Shown here: positions 8,680-16,441 of the stretch, in pieces | Numbering within the stretch: the stretch's first letter is position 1 | Layout: the number at the start of each line of letters is the position of its first letter | NCBI GenBank assembly: GCA_020444045.1 | Contig: JAHLLS010000003.1 | Location: forward strand, 186,001 to 250,000 | DNA length: 64,000 bases | Origin: Deltaproteobacteria bacterium | Lineage (GTDB): Bacteria > Desulfobacterota > Desulfobacteria > Desulfobacterales > UBA5852 | Reading direction: 5' to 3' | The notes under the pieces: model-generated | The model's database searches: none | What the model saw: only the letters and a program-made list of their open reading frames with translations | What the model was told of the DNA's origin: nothing | Made by a program: the position numbers and the translations under genes

Positions 8680-8838
8680 TCAATCCAGTTTTTCAAAATA
8701 TTCTTTTTCGGCGCCGCACAAGGGGCAGACCCATTCGTCCGGCAGTTTTTCAAAAGGCGTTTCAACCGGAATGTTGTTTTCGATATCACCTTCCATCGGG
8801 TCGTAGATGTAGCCGCAGGGGCATTCCCACTTGTCCAT
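8680..8838 (-). CDS. Rubredoxin with a shortened first metal loop (CxCG)
   Basis: 52 residues. This small iron-sulfur-free electron carrier binds one iron through four cysteines. The C-terminal pair is canonical (WVCPLCGAEKEYFE; C38 and C41). The N-terminal pair reads KWECPCGYIYDP, C6 and C8, with one residue between the cysteines where the classic rubredoxin loop has two. The reading is unambiguous, and the aromatic and acidic framework (GYIYDP, GD, LPDEWVCP) is intact. A good GGAGG-type site precedes ATG at 8838. It stands alone and probably serves oxygen or superoxide detoxification in this anaerobe. Confidence 0.93.
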   Translation of the reverse strand: MDKWECPCGYIYDPMEGDIENNIPVETPFEKLPDEWVCPLCGAEKEYFEKLD

Positions 8839-9017
8839 GAAACCTCCTTGTTGATTGGATGTGATGGATTGGAATGGGTTAAGAATCGTGATTGAAACCT
8901 AATGCGGCGATTGGACGGGGTCAAGTCCAAATCGGTGGTTCGATCGAAGGGGATCCGATGCCCCTTGGCCGACCCGTCGTTGACACGGAGCGGCAATCCA
9001 TCTAAAGTGCCGACGCT

Positions 9018-9191
9018 ATTTAGTGCCCGTCCATAAATGGCCAATCTGCCCCATCCGTCGAAGGCGGATAAATATCGGCGTTGCGCGAAAAATTGAATCC
9101 TCGGCATGGTAATTATATGCCTGCGGTTCAATTTTTGGCACGCCATGATCTCAACCCAATTTGCCGATTTCTGGATGGGCACCACTTAAAT
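9018..9191. repeat. 174-bp imperfect palindromic element (MITE- or REP-like)
   Basis: The two ends are inverted copies (left ATTTAGTGCCCGTCCA; right, reversed, ATTTAAGTGGTGCCCATCCA). The centre forms a strong hairpin: AAAAATTGAA...GGCAT at 9088-9107 against ATGCC...TTCAATTTTT at 9117-9136. Between them the arms stay similar but differ by insertions. It sits between the divergent rubredoxin and MFS genes, where a terminator is not expected, and it contains no gene. A MITE, a REP-like repeat, or a regulatory structured leader are all possible. Confidence 0.6.
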
Positions 9192-9239
9192 CTTGAGGCT
9201 GCCCATGGCGGCTCACCGGAAAGCATCGTGACCCTGGCT

Positions 9240-10571
9240 ATGGAATCCAAATTCAAGGAGCGCCACTACATTCGCAACGTATTCGGCATCTCCGCCGTGG
9301 AGTTTCTCTGGGGGCTGGGATTGCCGGTGGTGGTGGAAAGCACCTTTCTGCAACTGTTTCTCAAAAGCCTGGGCGCTTCCGGGTTTGCCCTGGGCATGAT
9401 CCCCTTTTTCTTTTTTATCGGGACATCGGTCTTTGCCCTGCTGTCAAGCTATATGACCGAGGGAATGGTATTCAAGCGCCGGGCGGTGGTGATACTCCAC
9501 CTGATATCCGCCGTCGCGCTTCTGGTCTTTGGCGGATGTATGCCTCTGCTGGGTCGGACCGAAGATATCCTCGTCCTTTTTTTTGTGTGCTACGCGGTTT
9601 TTTCGGTCTGCATCGGTATGACCCTGCCGGTCTGGTTGAACTATCTGGTGAAGATATTGTCGGAGGAAAAATCAACCGCCGGTTTGGCCTATATGATGAT
9701 CGCCCAGAACAGCGCTAAACTGATCAGCAGTCTGGTGATCCTCAATGTTGTCCAGCGCTATGCGTTTGCACCGCAGGCCTCGGCCGTCATTTTTTTAGCG
9801 GTCGGCGGCTTTTTCATGTTGGGGTCGCTGTTTTTTTTCCTGACACGGGAAGCGGATGAAGCGGGAGATGGGCGGCCGCCGCGACCGTCTTTTTTCAGAT
9901 ATATTCGGAACACCCAGCAGCACATGGTTCGCAATCGAAACTTTCTGGTCTTCCTGGGAAGCGATCTGGAACTCTACATCGTGGTCACCGTGATTTCGTT
10001 TTATGCCGCCTACGCCACGGATTTCGGCGGCGTGAGGCCGGCGGTGGCCGCCGGTGTGTTTGTGGGGTTGATCTATGCGGGGGCGATTCTCTCGAACGTC
10101 CTGCTGGGGACTATGGGGTGGCTCACCCTGAAGCACAAGGCCATGGCTTCCAAGCTGGGATCGATGGGGGCCGTATTGCTGCTGGCGATTTGGTGCACGC
10201 CCGTCAGCTTCTATATTGCCAGCTTTTTACTGGGGATGGCCCGGGGCACCCGCATGATCGTTTACGCACCCGCCGTGAAAAAACTATCCGGGTTGTCCGA
10301 TGCCACACCCTATTTCGCGGTGGCGCCGGTGCTGACCCTGCCGCTGGCCATGGGGCTGCCCCTGGCCTGCGGTCATTTCCTGGACCGCATGGCCTGGATG
10401 GAAGGGGATGCCTATCGCATGATGCTGGCGATCGCGGCTTTCCTTATCGCCGGTACGCTGGTGTGCGCCTGGCGGACGGATTTTACCACGTCGCCCCGAA
10501 TCAGGGATGACCTGCCTTTTGATAAGGCATCCGGCAGTCCGGTTGGTTTCCGGGGGCCGCATCGTAATTGA
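9240..10571 (+). CDS. MFS-type membrane transporter
   Basis: 443 residues from ATG at 9240 with about twelve hydrophobic segments, the first near residues 15-45. It resembles major facilitator permeases of unknown substrate. The longer frame beginning at 9081 is rejected because its first 53 residues are read from the palindromic element and look unlike protein. The ribosome site at 9240 is weak. The next gene (cmoA) starts 13 bp after its stop, so the two are probably cotranscribed, but a link to tRNA modification is not evident. Confidence 0.78.
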   Translation: MESKFKERHYIRNVFGISAVEFLWGLGLPVVVESTFLQLFLKSLGASGFALGMIPFFFFIGTSVFALLSSYMTEGMVFKRRAVVILHLISAVALLVFGGCMPLLGRTEDILVLFFVCYAVFSVCIGMTLPVWLNYLVKILSEEKSTAGLAYMMIAQNSAKLISSLVILNVVQRYAFAPQASAVIFLAVGGFFMLGSLFFFLTREADEAGDGRPPRPSFFRYIRNTQQHMVRNRNFLVFLGSDLELYIVVTVISFYAAYATDFGGVRPAVAAGVFVGLIYAGAILSNVLLGTMGWLTLKHKAMASKLGSMGAVLLLAIWCTPVSFYIASFLLGMARGTRMIVYAPAVKKLSGLSDATPYFAVAPVLTLPLAMGLPLACGHFLDRMAWMEGDAYRMMLAIAAFLIAGTLVCAWRTDFTTSPRIRDDLPFDKASGSPVGFRGPHRN

Positions 10572-10584
10572 GGGCGAACGATTG

Positions 10585-11337
10585 ATGTTTAAACAAAAGA
10601 AAAAGCCCGTAATGAAACGTGACACCATCTACGACACGCATCGACAGCCGGTGCCGCCCTTCGAATTCAACGACCAGGTGGCGGCCGTATTCGACGACAT
10701 GCTCCAGCGTTCGATTCCGCTATACGATGAAATCATCCGGCGCCAGGCCCAGCTTGTGGCGGCCTTTTACCAGGAGAATTCCTGCATCTACGACCTGGGG
10801 TGCTCCACCGGCAATGTGGGCCTGGCCGTCTGCGAAGCCATGGAGTCGACCCCCTTTCGCATGATTGCCGTGGACAATTCCGCGGCGATGCTGGCGATCT
10901 ACGACGAGCGGCGCCGGGCGCTGCCCGAAGGCGATCGGATTACGCTGATCGACGACGATGTCATTCGGACGGCCATTGAAGACGCCGGCATCGTCATCAT
11001 CAATTTTACGCTTCAATTTCTCTCGCTGGCGGACCGCGACCGGCTGATCGATCGCGTTTATCGGGGCCTGCGGCCGGGCGGTCTTCTTCTGTTTTCGGAA
11101 AAGATCGTGCATGCCGATGATGATTTTTGCACGCTTCAACAGGACGTTTATTATCGATTTAAGCGCGAAAACGGCTACTCGGATTTGGCCATCGCCCAGA
11201 AGCGCGAAGCACTGGAACGCGTCCTGATTCCCGAGACGGTGGCCGACCACCTGCGCCGCGTGACCGGTGCCGGATTCAAGCGGCTGGACATCTGGTTGAA
11301 GTGGTTCAATTTCTGTTCCTGGATATGCCAGAAATGA
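10585..11337 (+). CDS. cmoA: Carboxy-S-adenosyl-L-methionine synthase CmoA
   Basis: About 250 residues. It makes carboxy-SAM from SAM and prephenate, the donor for cmo5U34 in tRNA. The SAM fold motif is YDLGCSTGNVGLAV, with the typical N-terminal opening DTIYD...PFEFNDQVAAVFDDMLQRS-like text and a C-terminal WLKWFNFCSW. ATG at 10585 is preceded by GAGGG; ATG at 10612 (MKRDTIYD) is an alternative nearer to the E. coli start. It overlaps cmoB by four bases (ATGA), the expected coupling of the two enzymes. Confidence 0.93.
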   Translation: MFKQKKKPVMKRDTIYDTHRQPVPPFEFNDQVAAVFDDMLQRSIPLYDEIIRRQAQLVAAFYQENSCIYDLGCSTGNVGLAVCEAMESTPFRMIAVDNSAAMLAIYDERRRALPEGDRITLIDDDVIRTAIEDAGIVIINFTLQFLSLADRDRLIDRVYRGLRPGGLLLFSEKIVHADDDFCTLQQDVYYRFKRENGYSDLAIAQKREALERVLIPETVADHLRRVTGAGFKRLDIWLKWFNFCSWICQK

Positions 11338-12305
11338 TCCATCCGCTGCTCGCGCATCTCCATCGCTTTGGTCTGACCCGTTATGAAACAGCGCTTGGTG
11401 ATCGGTTGGATCCTGTCGTGAAGCGCATCCAGGGCAAGGACCGCAAAGCCCGGACGTACCAGGAGATGATGAGGGGCCTGCCCGCCATCGAACCCAGCAG
11501 TATCGATCTTGACCAGGATCGGATACGGATCGGAAAGCCCGGCGATCTCGACCCGGACGACCGGCGTATCATGCGGGAGGCGCTCAAGACAATGATTCCC
11601 TGGCGCAAGGGACCCTTCGATGTCTTTGGCATTCCGGTGGACAGCGAGTGGGATTCGTCGCTCAAGTGGGATCGTGTCCGGCCCCACCTGGCTCCCCTGA
11701 AAGGACAACGCATTCTCGATATCGGGTCTTCCTGCGGTTACTACATGTTCCGCATGTGTGTGGATGCTCCGGCACTGGTTTTGGGGATCGAGCCCTACCT
11801 GACGTTTTTTTTCCAGTTTCAGCTCCTGCAGCGCTATATTCGGGATGACCGTGTGTTCACCCTGCCCCTGCGTCTGGAGGCCTTCCCTGCCATGCCCGGT
11901 TGCTTCGATACGGTTTTTTGCATGGGAATTCTCTATCACCAGCGCGACCCGATTCAGGCCCTGAAAAATATACGACCGTTGCTGACGTCCGGGGGACAGT
12001 TGGTGATGGAGACGCTGGTGCTTGCACAAAAAGGCGATGCGGTACTCACACCACCCGGGCGATATGCTAAAATGAACAATGTCTACGCCATTCCGACCGT
12101 GACGCGCCTCGAAAAATGGCTGGGCACGGCTGGCTTCCACCACGTCCGCTGCGTGGATGTTACACCCACGACGCTGGATGAACAGCGGCCCACGGACTGG
12201 ATCAACTCCGAATCGCTGGACGCATTTCTGGATCCCCTGCGCCCGGGCCTGACGGTTGAGGGCCATCCGGCCCCTGTGCGTGCCGTTGTAATGGCGCAGG
12301 CCTGA
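11334..12305 (+). CDS. cmoB: tRNA uridine-34 carboxymethyltransferase CmoB
   Basis: 323 residues. It transfers the carboxymethyl group of carboxy-SAM to 5-hydroxyuridine at the wobble position, letting one tRNA read several codons. Family landmarks are present: PWRKGPFDVFGI, EWDSSLKWDRV, ILDIGSSCGYYMFRM (SAM fold; family usually DVGCGSGYHMWRM), and the C-terminal FLDP...TVEGHPAPVRAV. ATG at 11334 overlaps the cmoA stop; ATG at 11325 (MPEMIHP) is equally in frame. The 5-hydroxylation genes (trhO/trhP) are not in this window. Confidence 0.95.
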   Translation: MIHPLLAHLHRFGLTRYETALGDRLDPVVKRIQGKDRKARTYQEMMRGLPAIEPSSIDLDQDRIRIGKPGDLDPDDRRIMREALKTMIPWRKGPFDVFGIPVDSEWDSSLKWDRVRPHLAPLKGQRILDIGSSCGYYMFRMCVDAPALVLGIEPYLTFFFQFQLLQRYIRDDRVFTLPLRLEAFPAMPGCFDTVFCMGILYHQRDPIQALKNIRPLLTSGGQLVMETLVLAQKGDAVLTPPGRYAKMNNVYAIPTVTRLEKWLGTAGFHHVRCVDVTPTTLDEQRPTDWINSESLDAFLDPLRPGLTVEGHPAPVRAVVMAQA

Positions 12306-12400
12306 TGTTGCTGATTGCTCGGCGGGTTGCAATAGCAGGAAGATGGCTCCGATGTCTTTTCTGGTCATCATTTGCCGATGATCTGTGATAGGATGCCAAG

Positions 12401-13162
12401 ATGAATCCAAGAGTAAAATTAGCCACAACCCGGACTCCCGACGGCGGCGAGATGGTTCTTTTTCAGCACGACCGCGATTTTTCGATCGTGGTCAACGGCC
12501 AGGACTTGATGCACAGCCGCCAGCATGAATCCGAACTGGAATTGAGCCGACTGGGGTGTGCGCATTTGACGGATCACGCGGCACCCCGCATCCTCATCGG
12601 CGGATTGGGCATGGGCTATACCCTGCGACAGGCCCTCGATATGCTTTGCCTGGATGCGCATGTGGTGGTGAGCGAACTGCTGGATGCGGTGGTGAAATGG
12701 AATCGCGCCTTTTTTGGGGAACTCAACGGTCAGCCGCTGGAAGACAGCCGTGTTGACATCCAAATGGGCGATATCATCGACTTTATCACGCCGACCAAGT
12801 GCCGGTTCGATGCCATTTTGCTGGATGTCGACAATGGACCACGTGCCATGACCGATTCACGGAACCGCCGGCTATACAGCGATGAAGGGATTCGCGCTTG
12901 CCGCCGCGCGTTGCGTGAAGGGGGGTGCTTGGCGGTGTGGTCGGCTGAGCCGAGCCGGAATTTCGAGCAGATTTTACTTCGAAGCAACTTTCATGTGCGC
13001 CGTTTTCGGGTCCCCGCTTACAGGGGCAGCAAATCGCAATCCCGTTTTGTATGGGTCGCCTCGGAGGACCAGAATAAGCTTCCCCCAGGTGGTGGCGCAC
13101 CCCGTCAAAGCATCCGGACCACATCAAAGGACAACCGCAAACGTCCCCGCAGGAAGCGGTAG
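12401..13162 (+). CDS. Spermidine/spermine synthase-like methyltransferase-fold protein
   Basis: 253 residues. The Rossmann core has ILIGGLGMGYTLRQAL (the GGxGxG decarboxy-SAM/SAM motif), a buried acidic turn VVVSELLDAVV, and LLDVDNGP, the pattern of SpeE-like proteins. Residues needed for aminopropyl transfer cannot be checked by eye, and many such single-domain relatives are of unknown function. The last ~35 residues are a basic, proline-rich tail. It lies 95 bp after cmoB on the same strand and is followed 62 bp later by a CGGC-domain gene. Confidence 0.72.
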   Translation: MNPRVKLATTRTPDGGEMVLFQHDRDFSIVVNGQDLMHSRQHESELELSRLGCAHLTDHAAPRILIGGLGMGYTLRQALDMLCLDAHVVVSELLDAVVKWNRAFFGELNGQPLEDSRVDIQMGDIIDFITPTKCRFDAILLDVDNGPRAMTDSRNRRLYSDEGIRACRRALREGGCLAVWSAEPSRNFEQILLRSNFHVRRFRVPAYRGSKSQSRFVWVASEDQNKLPPGGGAPRQSIRTTSKDNRKRPRRKR

Positions 13163-13224
13163 AAACGGGACTATGGGAAGGCGGATTGTTAATTTTAACC
13201 AACCACCAAATGAAAGGTCTTGAC

Positions 13225-13671
13225 ATGAATTCCAAGACAAAGATCGGTATCATTATCTGTGATCGCTACCGCCGTTGTGCGGGGGGCAAGTGTTTGCGTG
13301 CCATGCGAAACCGGGAAGGGGCTTTCAGCATCTACGCGGACACCGAAGCGGAACTGGTTGGGTTTACGACCTGCGATGGCTGTCCAGGTGGAAACATCGA
13401 ATACGCCGGCGATGAGATGGTGAAGAATGGTGCCGAGGTGATTCATCTGGCCACGGGGCTGGTGGTGGGCTACCCTCCCTGTCCGCATCTGGAAACATTC
13501 GTTGCTTTTCTTGAAAAACGCTACGGCGTCAAGGTCGTTGTCGGTACGCACCCGATACCCAAAAAGTATCTCACCATGCATACTCATCTCGGGACCTGGG
13601 AAAGTGCGGCATGGCAATCGCTTATCGCACCGACCATGAGTGACGAAGAAACCCGCGCCGCCTATGATTGA
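13225..13671 (+). CDS. CGGC domain protein
   Basis: 148 residues from ATG at 13225 (MNSKTKIGIIICDRYRRC). The cysteine pattern CDRYRRCAGGKCLRAM and TTCDGCPGGN marks the CGGC family, small probable metal- or cluster-binding proteins of unknown function in anaerobes. A PPCPH near the middle adds another Cys and His. No signal peptide. An upstream in-frame ATG (13210) is possible but has no better ribosome site. Its stop lies about 50 bp before the alpha/beta hydrolase start. Confidence 0.85.
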   Translation: MNSKTKIGIIICDRYRRCAGGKCLRAMRNREGAFSIYADTEAELVGFTTCDGCPGGNIEYAGDEMVKNGAEVIHLATGLVVGYPPCPHLETFVAFLEKRYGVKVVVGTHPIPKKYLTMHTHLGTWESAAWQSLIAPTMSDEETRAAYD

Positions 13672-13721
13672 GAATCGTTGATGCAGTCCTGGCATGGACC
13701 GGAGCGCGGGAAAGGATCCCC

Positions 13722-14669
13722 ATGAGAAACTGCCTGAAAATAATGGCCGGCCTCGGGGCGATGCTGGTGCTTCTGACCGGGGCGTTTGTCTTTTATAACT
13801 GGGCCCCGGACCGTCCGGTTGAGGCCCTGCAAGCCCGCTGGGCGCCGCCACCCTCTGTCTTTATCCCTGTGGTGGACATGAATGTGCATCTGCGTGACGA
13901 AGGCCCGCGGGACGACGCGATGCCCATCGTGCTGCTGCATGGGACCTCGTCGTCGCTGCACACTTGGGAAGGCTGGGCCCGGGCGCTGAAAGAACAGCGG
14001 CGTGTCATCCGTTTCGATCTGCCCGGCTTCGGGCTCACCGGACCATCCGCGGACAACGTTTACACGATTGAACGCTATACTCGATTTGTCGCTGCTGTGC
14101 TGGATCATCTGGGTGTGCAGCGGTGCGTGCTGGCCGGCAACTCGTTTGGCGGGTACGTCGCCTGGGCGACATCCCTGGCGTATCCCGCTCTTGTCGCCAA
14201 ATTGATCCTGGTGGATGCGTCCGGCTATCGACTGCAGGCGGCCGTGATGCCCATCGGCTTTCGAATCGCGATGACCCCGGTCCTCAATCGCCTGGCGGCG
14301 AACACGCTGCCGCGCTTTTTGATTGCTTCCAGTCTGAAAAATGTCTACGGCGACCCCGGGAAAGTAACCGAGAACTTGATCGATCGTTACGTCGCCATTA
14401 CGGTGCGTGAGGGCAACCGGCATGCCCTGGTGGAAAGATTCAAGCAGGCACCGCCGGGCGAAATGGCCGATCGTATTCCGGAGGTGAACGTGCCGACCCT
14501 TATCCTGTGGGGCGGCCGTGATCGTTTGATCCTTCCCGCAATGGCCGAGCGTTTCCATCACGATATCGCCGGCAGTCACCTCAAGATTTTCGAAGACCTC
14601 GGCCATGTGCCTCAGGAAGAGGCGCCCGCCCGCACGGTGGCGGTGGTAAAACAGTTTTTAGACCGGTAG
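13722..14669 (+). CDS. Membrane-anchored alpha/beta hydrolase
   Basis: 315 residues from ATG at 13722. The N-terminal hydrophobic segment (about residues 7-24, GLGAMLVLLTGAFVFYNW) is an uncleaved anchor or signal, leaving the catalytic domain probably in the periplasm. Fold signals are present: oxyanion HG in VLLHGTSSSLHTW, nucleophile serine in GNSFGGY, acid in WGGRDRLILP and histidine in EDLGHVPQEE. Substrate unknown; sequence type suggests an esterase, epoxide hydrolase or haloperoxidase-like enzyme. The region between residues 155 and 225 forms the variable cap. Confidence 0.85.
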   Translation: MRNCLKIMAGLGAMLVLLTGAFVFYNWAPDRPVEALQARWAPPPSVFIPVVDMNVHLRDEGPRDDAMPIVLLHGTSSSLHTWEGWARALKEQRRVIRFDLPGFGLTGPSADNVYTIERYTRFVAAVLDHLGVQRCVLAGNSFGGYVAWATSLAYPALVAKLILVDASGYRLQAAVMPIGFRIAMTPVLNRLAANTLPRFLIASSLKNVYGDPGKVTENLIDRYVAITVREGNRHALVERFKQAPPGEMADRIPEVNVPTLILWGGRDRLILPAMAERFHHDIAGSHLKIFEDLGHVPQEEAPARTVAVVKQFLDR

Positions 14670-14673
14670 AGGA

Positions 14674-14814
14674 ATGGCGTTCTTTATGGAGGACGCACAT
14701 CATCAGATCATTTATGAACTTTCGCACCGGTTGAAGGTCCGGAAAGAGATATATATTTCTTGTTTGGCGACATGCGACGTCCAGGGATACCGGGAGGAAA
14801 TGCGATGGCACTGA
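14674..14814 (+). CDS. Candidate small protein, 46 residues
   Basis: A frame from ATG at 14674 (or 14686) ends with TGA at 14812, overlapping the start of the next gene (14805) by 10 bp in another frame. The peptide (MEDAHHQIIYELSHRLKVRK from the second ATG, then a SCLATCD pair of cysteines and a charged tail) reads like real protein. The overlap would allow translational coupling with the membrane-protein gene. The preceding GAGG is close to the first ATG. I know no family. Real or not cannot be settled from one genome. Confidence 0.35.
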   Translation: MAFFMEDAHHQIIYELSHRLKVRKEIYISCLATCDVQGYREEMRWH

Positions 14815-15143
14815 CCCAACGCTCGCTGGAGGCGATCAAAAGCGCTATGCTCATCGCCGGCGTTGCCGCAGGGATTTTTCTACCGTTGGGTATTGCCAGA
14901 GCCATATGGATCGACGGATTTACACGGACCGCACTCATCATGGTCACATTACCATTTGCGGTGGTTGCCTCACTGGTATATCATTTCTATTTAAAGTTGC
15001 CGTATCCATCGCCTTACGGGCATGGGCGGGGCCTTATGGCATCACGCATTTTCGTGCGGACCCATTTCCGTGACATCGTTGCCATGCTGATCACCGGCAT
15101 GGGCGCGGGTGCCTTTACATCGACGCTTGTCGCCTTGTTCTGA
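14805..15143 (+). CDS. Small membrane protein of unknown function
   Basis: 112 residues from ATG at 14805, preceded by GGAGG seven bases upstream. Two or three hydrophobic stretches are visible (MLIAGVAAGIFLPLGIARA; ALIMVTLPFAVVASLVYHFY; a third near the C-terminus). The loop between them is rich in H, R and P. I do not recognise a family. It lies in a plus-strand run between the hydrolase and the NUDIX gene, 32 bp before the latter, possibly one transcript. Confidence 0.65.
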   Translation: MALTQRSLEAIKSAMLIAGVAAGIFLPLGIARAIWIDGFTRTALIMVTLPFAVVASLVYHFYLKLPYPSPYGHGRGLMASRIFVRTHFRDIVAMLITGMGAGAFTSTLVALF

Positions 15144-15175
15144 ATAGTATAAGGCCGATATTTCCTGGAGATACG

Positions 15176-15553
15176 ATGATTCGAGTTGTTGCTGCCGTTA
15201 TTGAAAAAAACCGCACTTATTTGACGTGCAAACGACCCGGCAATAAGCGCCATGGCGGATTGTGGGAATTTCCCGGCGGCAAGGTCTTCGAAAACGAGTC
15301 GGATTTTGATGCAGTGCGCCGTGAGTTGTCCGAGGAACTCAATGTTCGAACCATTGAGGTGGGCGAGACCCTTATGGAGGTGCCCGATCCGGGGACGGAA
15401 TTCATCGTCGTGTTCAAAGAGGTTGCCATCATCGGGGAACCCCAGGCCCTGGAGCATTCGGAACTCTGCTGGGCAACGCCGCTGGAGCTGATCGGATTCC
15501 GACTGGCACCGAGTGACGAGATGTTCGTGCACCGATACCTGTTTAAAAATTAG
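15176..15553 (+). CDS. NUDIX hydrolase, MutT-like
   Basis: 125 residues, MutT size. The Nudix box lies at about residues 35-57: GGKVFENESDFDAVRRELSEELNV, which keeps the GxxxxxE...REL.EE core but has Asn instead of the glycine that usually follows EEx. The N-terminus (VVAAVIEKNRTYLTCKRP) resembles 8-oxo-dGTPases and CTP pyrophosphohydrolases. It probably sanitises oxidised nucleotides; the substrate is not determined. ATG at 15176 has GGAG upstream. Confidence 0.85.
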   Translation: MIRVVAAVIEKNRTYLTCKRPGNKRHGGLWEFPGGKVFENESDFDAVRRELSEELNVRTIEVGETLMEVPDPGTEFIVVFKEVAIIGEPQALEHSELCWATPLELIGFRLAPSDEMFVHRYLFKN

Positions 15554-15801
15554 ACATCCCCGTCTATATCATCCGCTATTGACAAATAGTTGTTTTCGCA
15601 TCTAAATTTATTCATTGGCGCACCATCCGTGTGCCTGTAATTCCTCAAAATACCGCTGCGACTTGGCTGCAATCTTCTTCTTGATGTTGTTTTTGGAAAT
15701 CCCGTTCCTTTTCCTCCCGTCCGATCACACCGCACTTCACACGGATTAAACCCGCAATATAACCATCGATCCGATGAGGATTGAAAAAGGAGGGATTCAA
15801 C

Positions 15802-16095
15802 ATGCCGATTTATTTAATGTTTGGAAGATATTCGTCGGAAGCCATCAAGGGGATCAGTTCGGAAAGAACCGATAAGGCCCGTGAACTGATCGAAGAAAAT
15901 GACGGCAAAATCATTTCCATGTATGCCGTCATGGGGGCGCACGATCTTGTCTTCACCATCGACTTTCCCGGGGCAGACAACGCCATGGCCGCCTCGGTGG
16001 CGCTGTATAATCTGACCGGCATTCATTTTACGACGTCACCGGTGGTGGATGTGGAGCAGTTTGACAAGCTTATGGGGCGGGTCAAGGATATGTAA
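15802..16095 (+). CDS. GYD domain protein
   Basis: 97 residues from ATG at 15802 (MPIYLMFGRYSSEAIKGIS), preceded by AGGAGGGA. It is an all-domain GYD protein, ferredoxin-like fold, function unknown; the family motif region here is MGAHDLVFTIDFPGADNA. It lies upstream of the potassium uptake genes but 346 bp away, so linkage is uncertain. Confidence 0.85.
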   Translation: MPIYLMFGRYSSEAIKGISSERTDKARELIEENDGKIISMYAVMGAHDLVFTIDFPGADNAMAASVALYNLTGIHFTTSPVVDVEQFDKLMGRVKDM

Positions 16096-16441
16096 TTCTG
16101 ATTTAGTTGGATAAGAGGGGCCCAGGGGTCGAGAGGGGCAAGGGGGGGGCTTGATTTCCCATGGCACTTGAATCTCGATTTCTTGGCCTTTTGTTGTCTC
16201 GCCCTCAGGGTCTTATTTCACCTGAATCCTTGGCGCTGTATCTCTCAGGATCACGCCCGCTCTTTTTGGGATGATCTTTTTTTACTTGCGAGAGCCGGTA
16301 AAACGTATTTTAAAGCGGTCTTGCTATCGCTTGCGAGCTCGACAGTCGCGTTTTCGGAATCCTGATCCCTGTTCTCAAGCGGCTCCGCTTCAGTTCGGGA
16401 ATTCTCCGGGGCCGCCCCGATGCCTTAAGATAGGTCGATGT
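16096..16441. other. Intergenic stretch with no recognised gene
   Basis: Plus-strand frames here have no start context and atypical composition. A purine-rich tract (GAGGGG...GGGGGGGG near 16130-16150) is the only visible peculiarity. It presumably carries the potassium-transporter promoter, which I could not fix. Confidence 0.5.

Noticed and set aside
13662..14606. 314-codon minus frame
   Set aside because: Antisense to the alpha/beta hydrolase gene.
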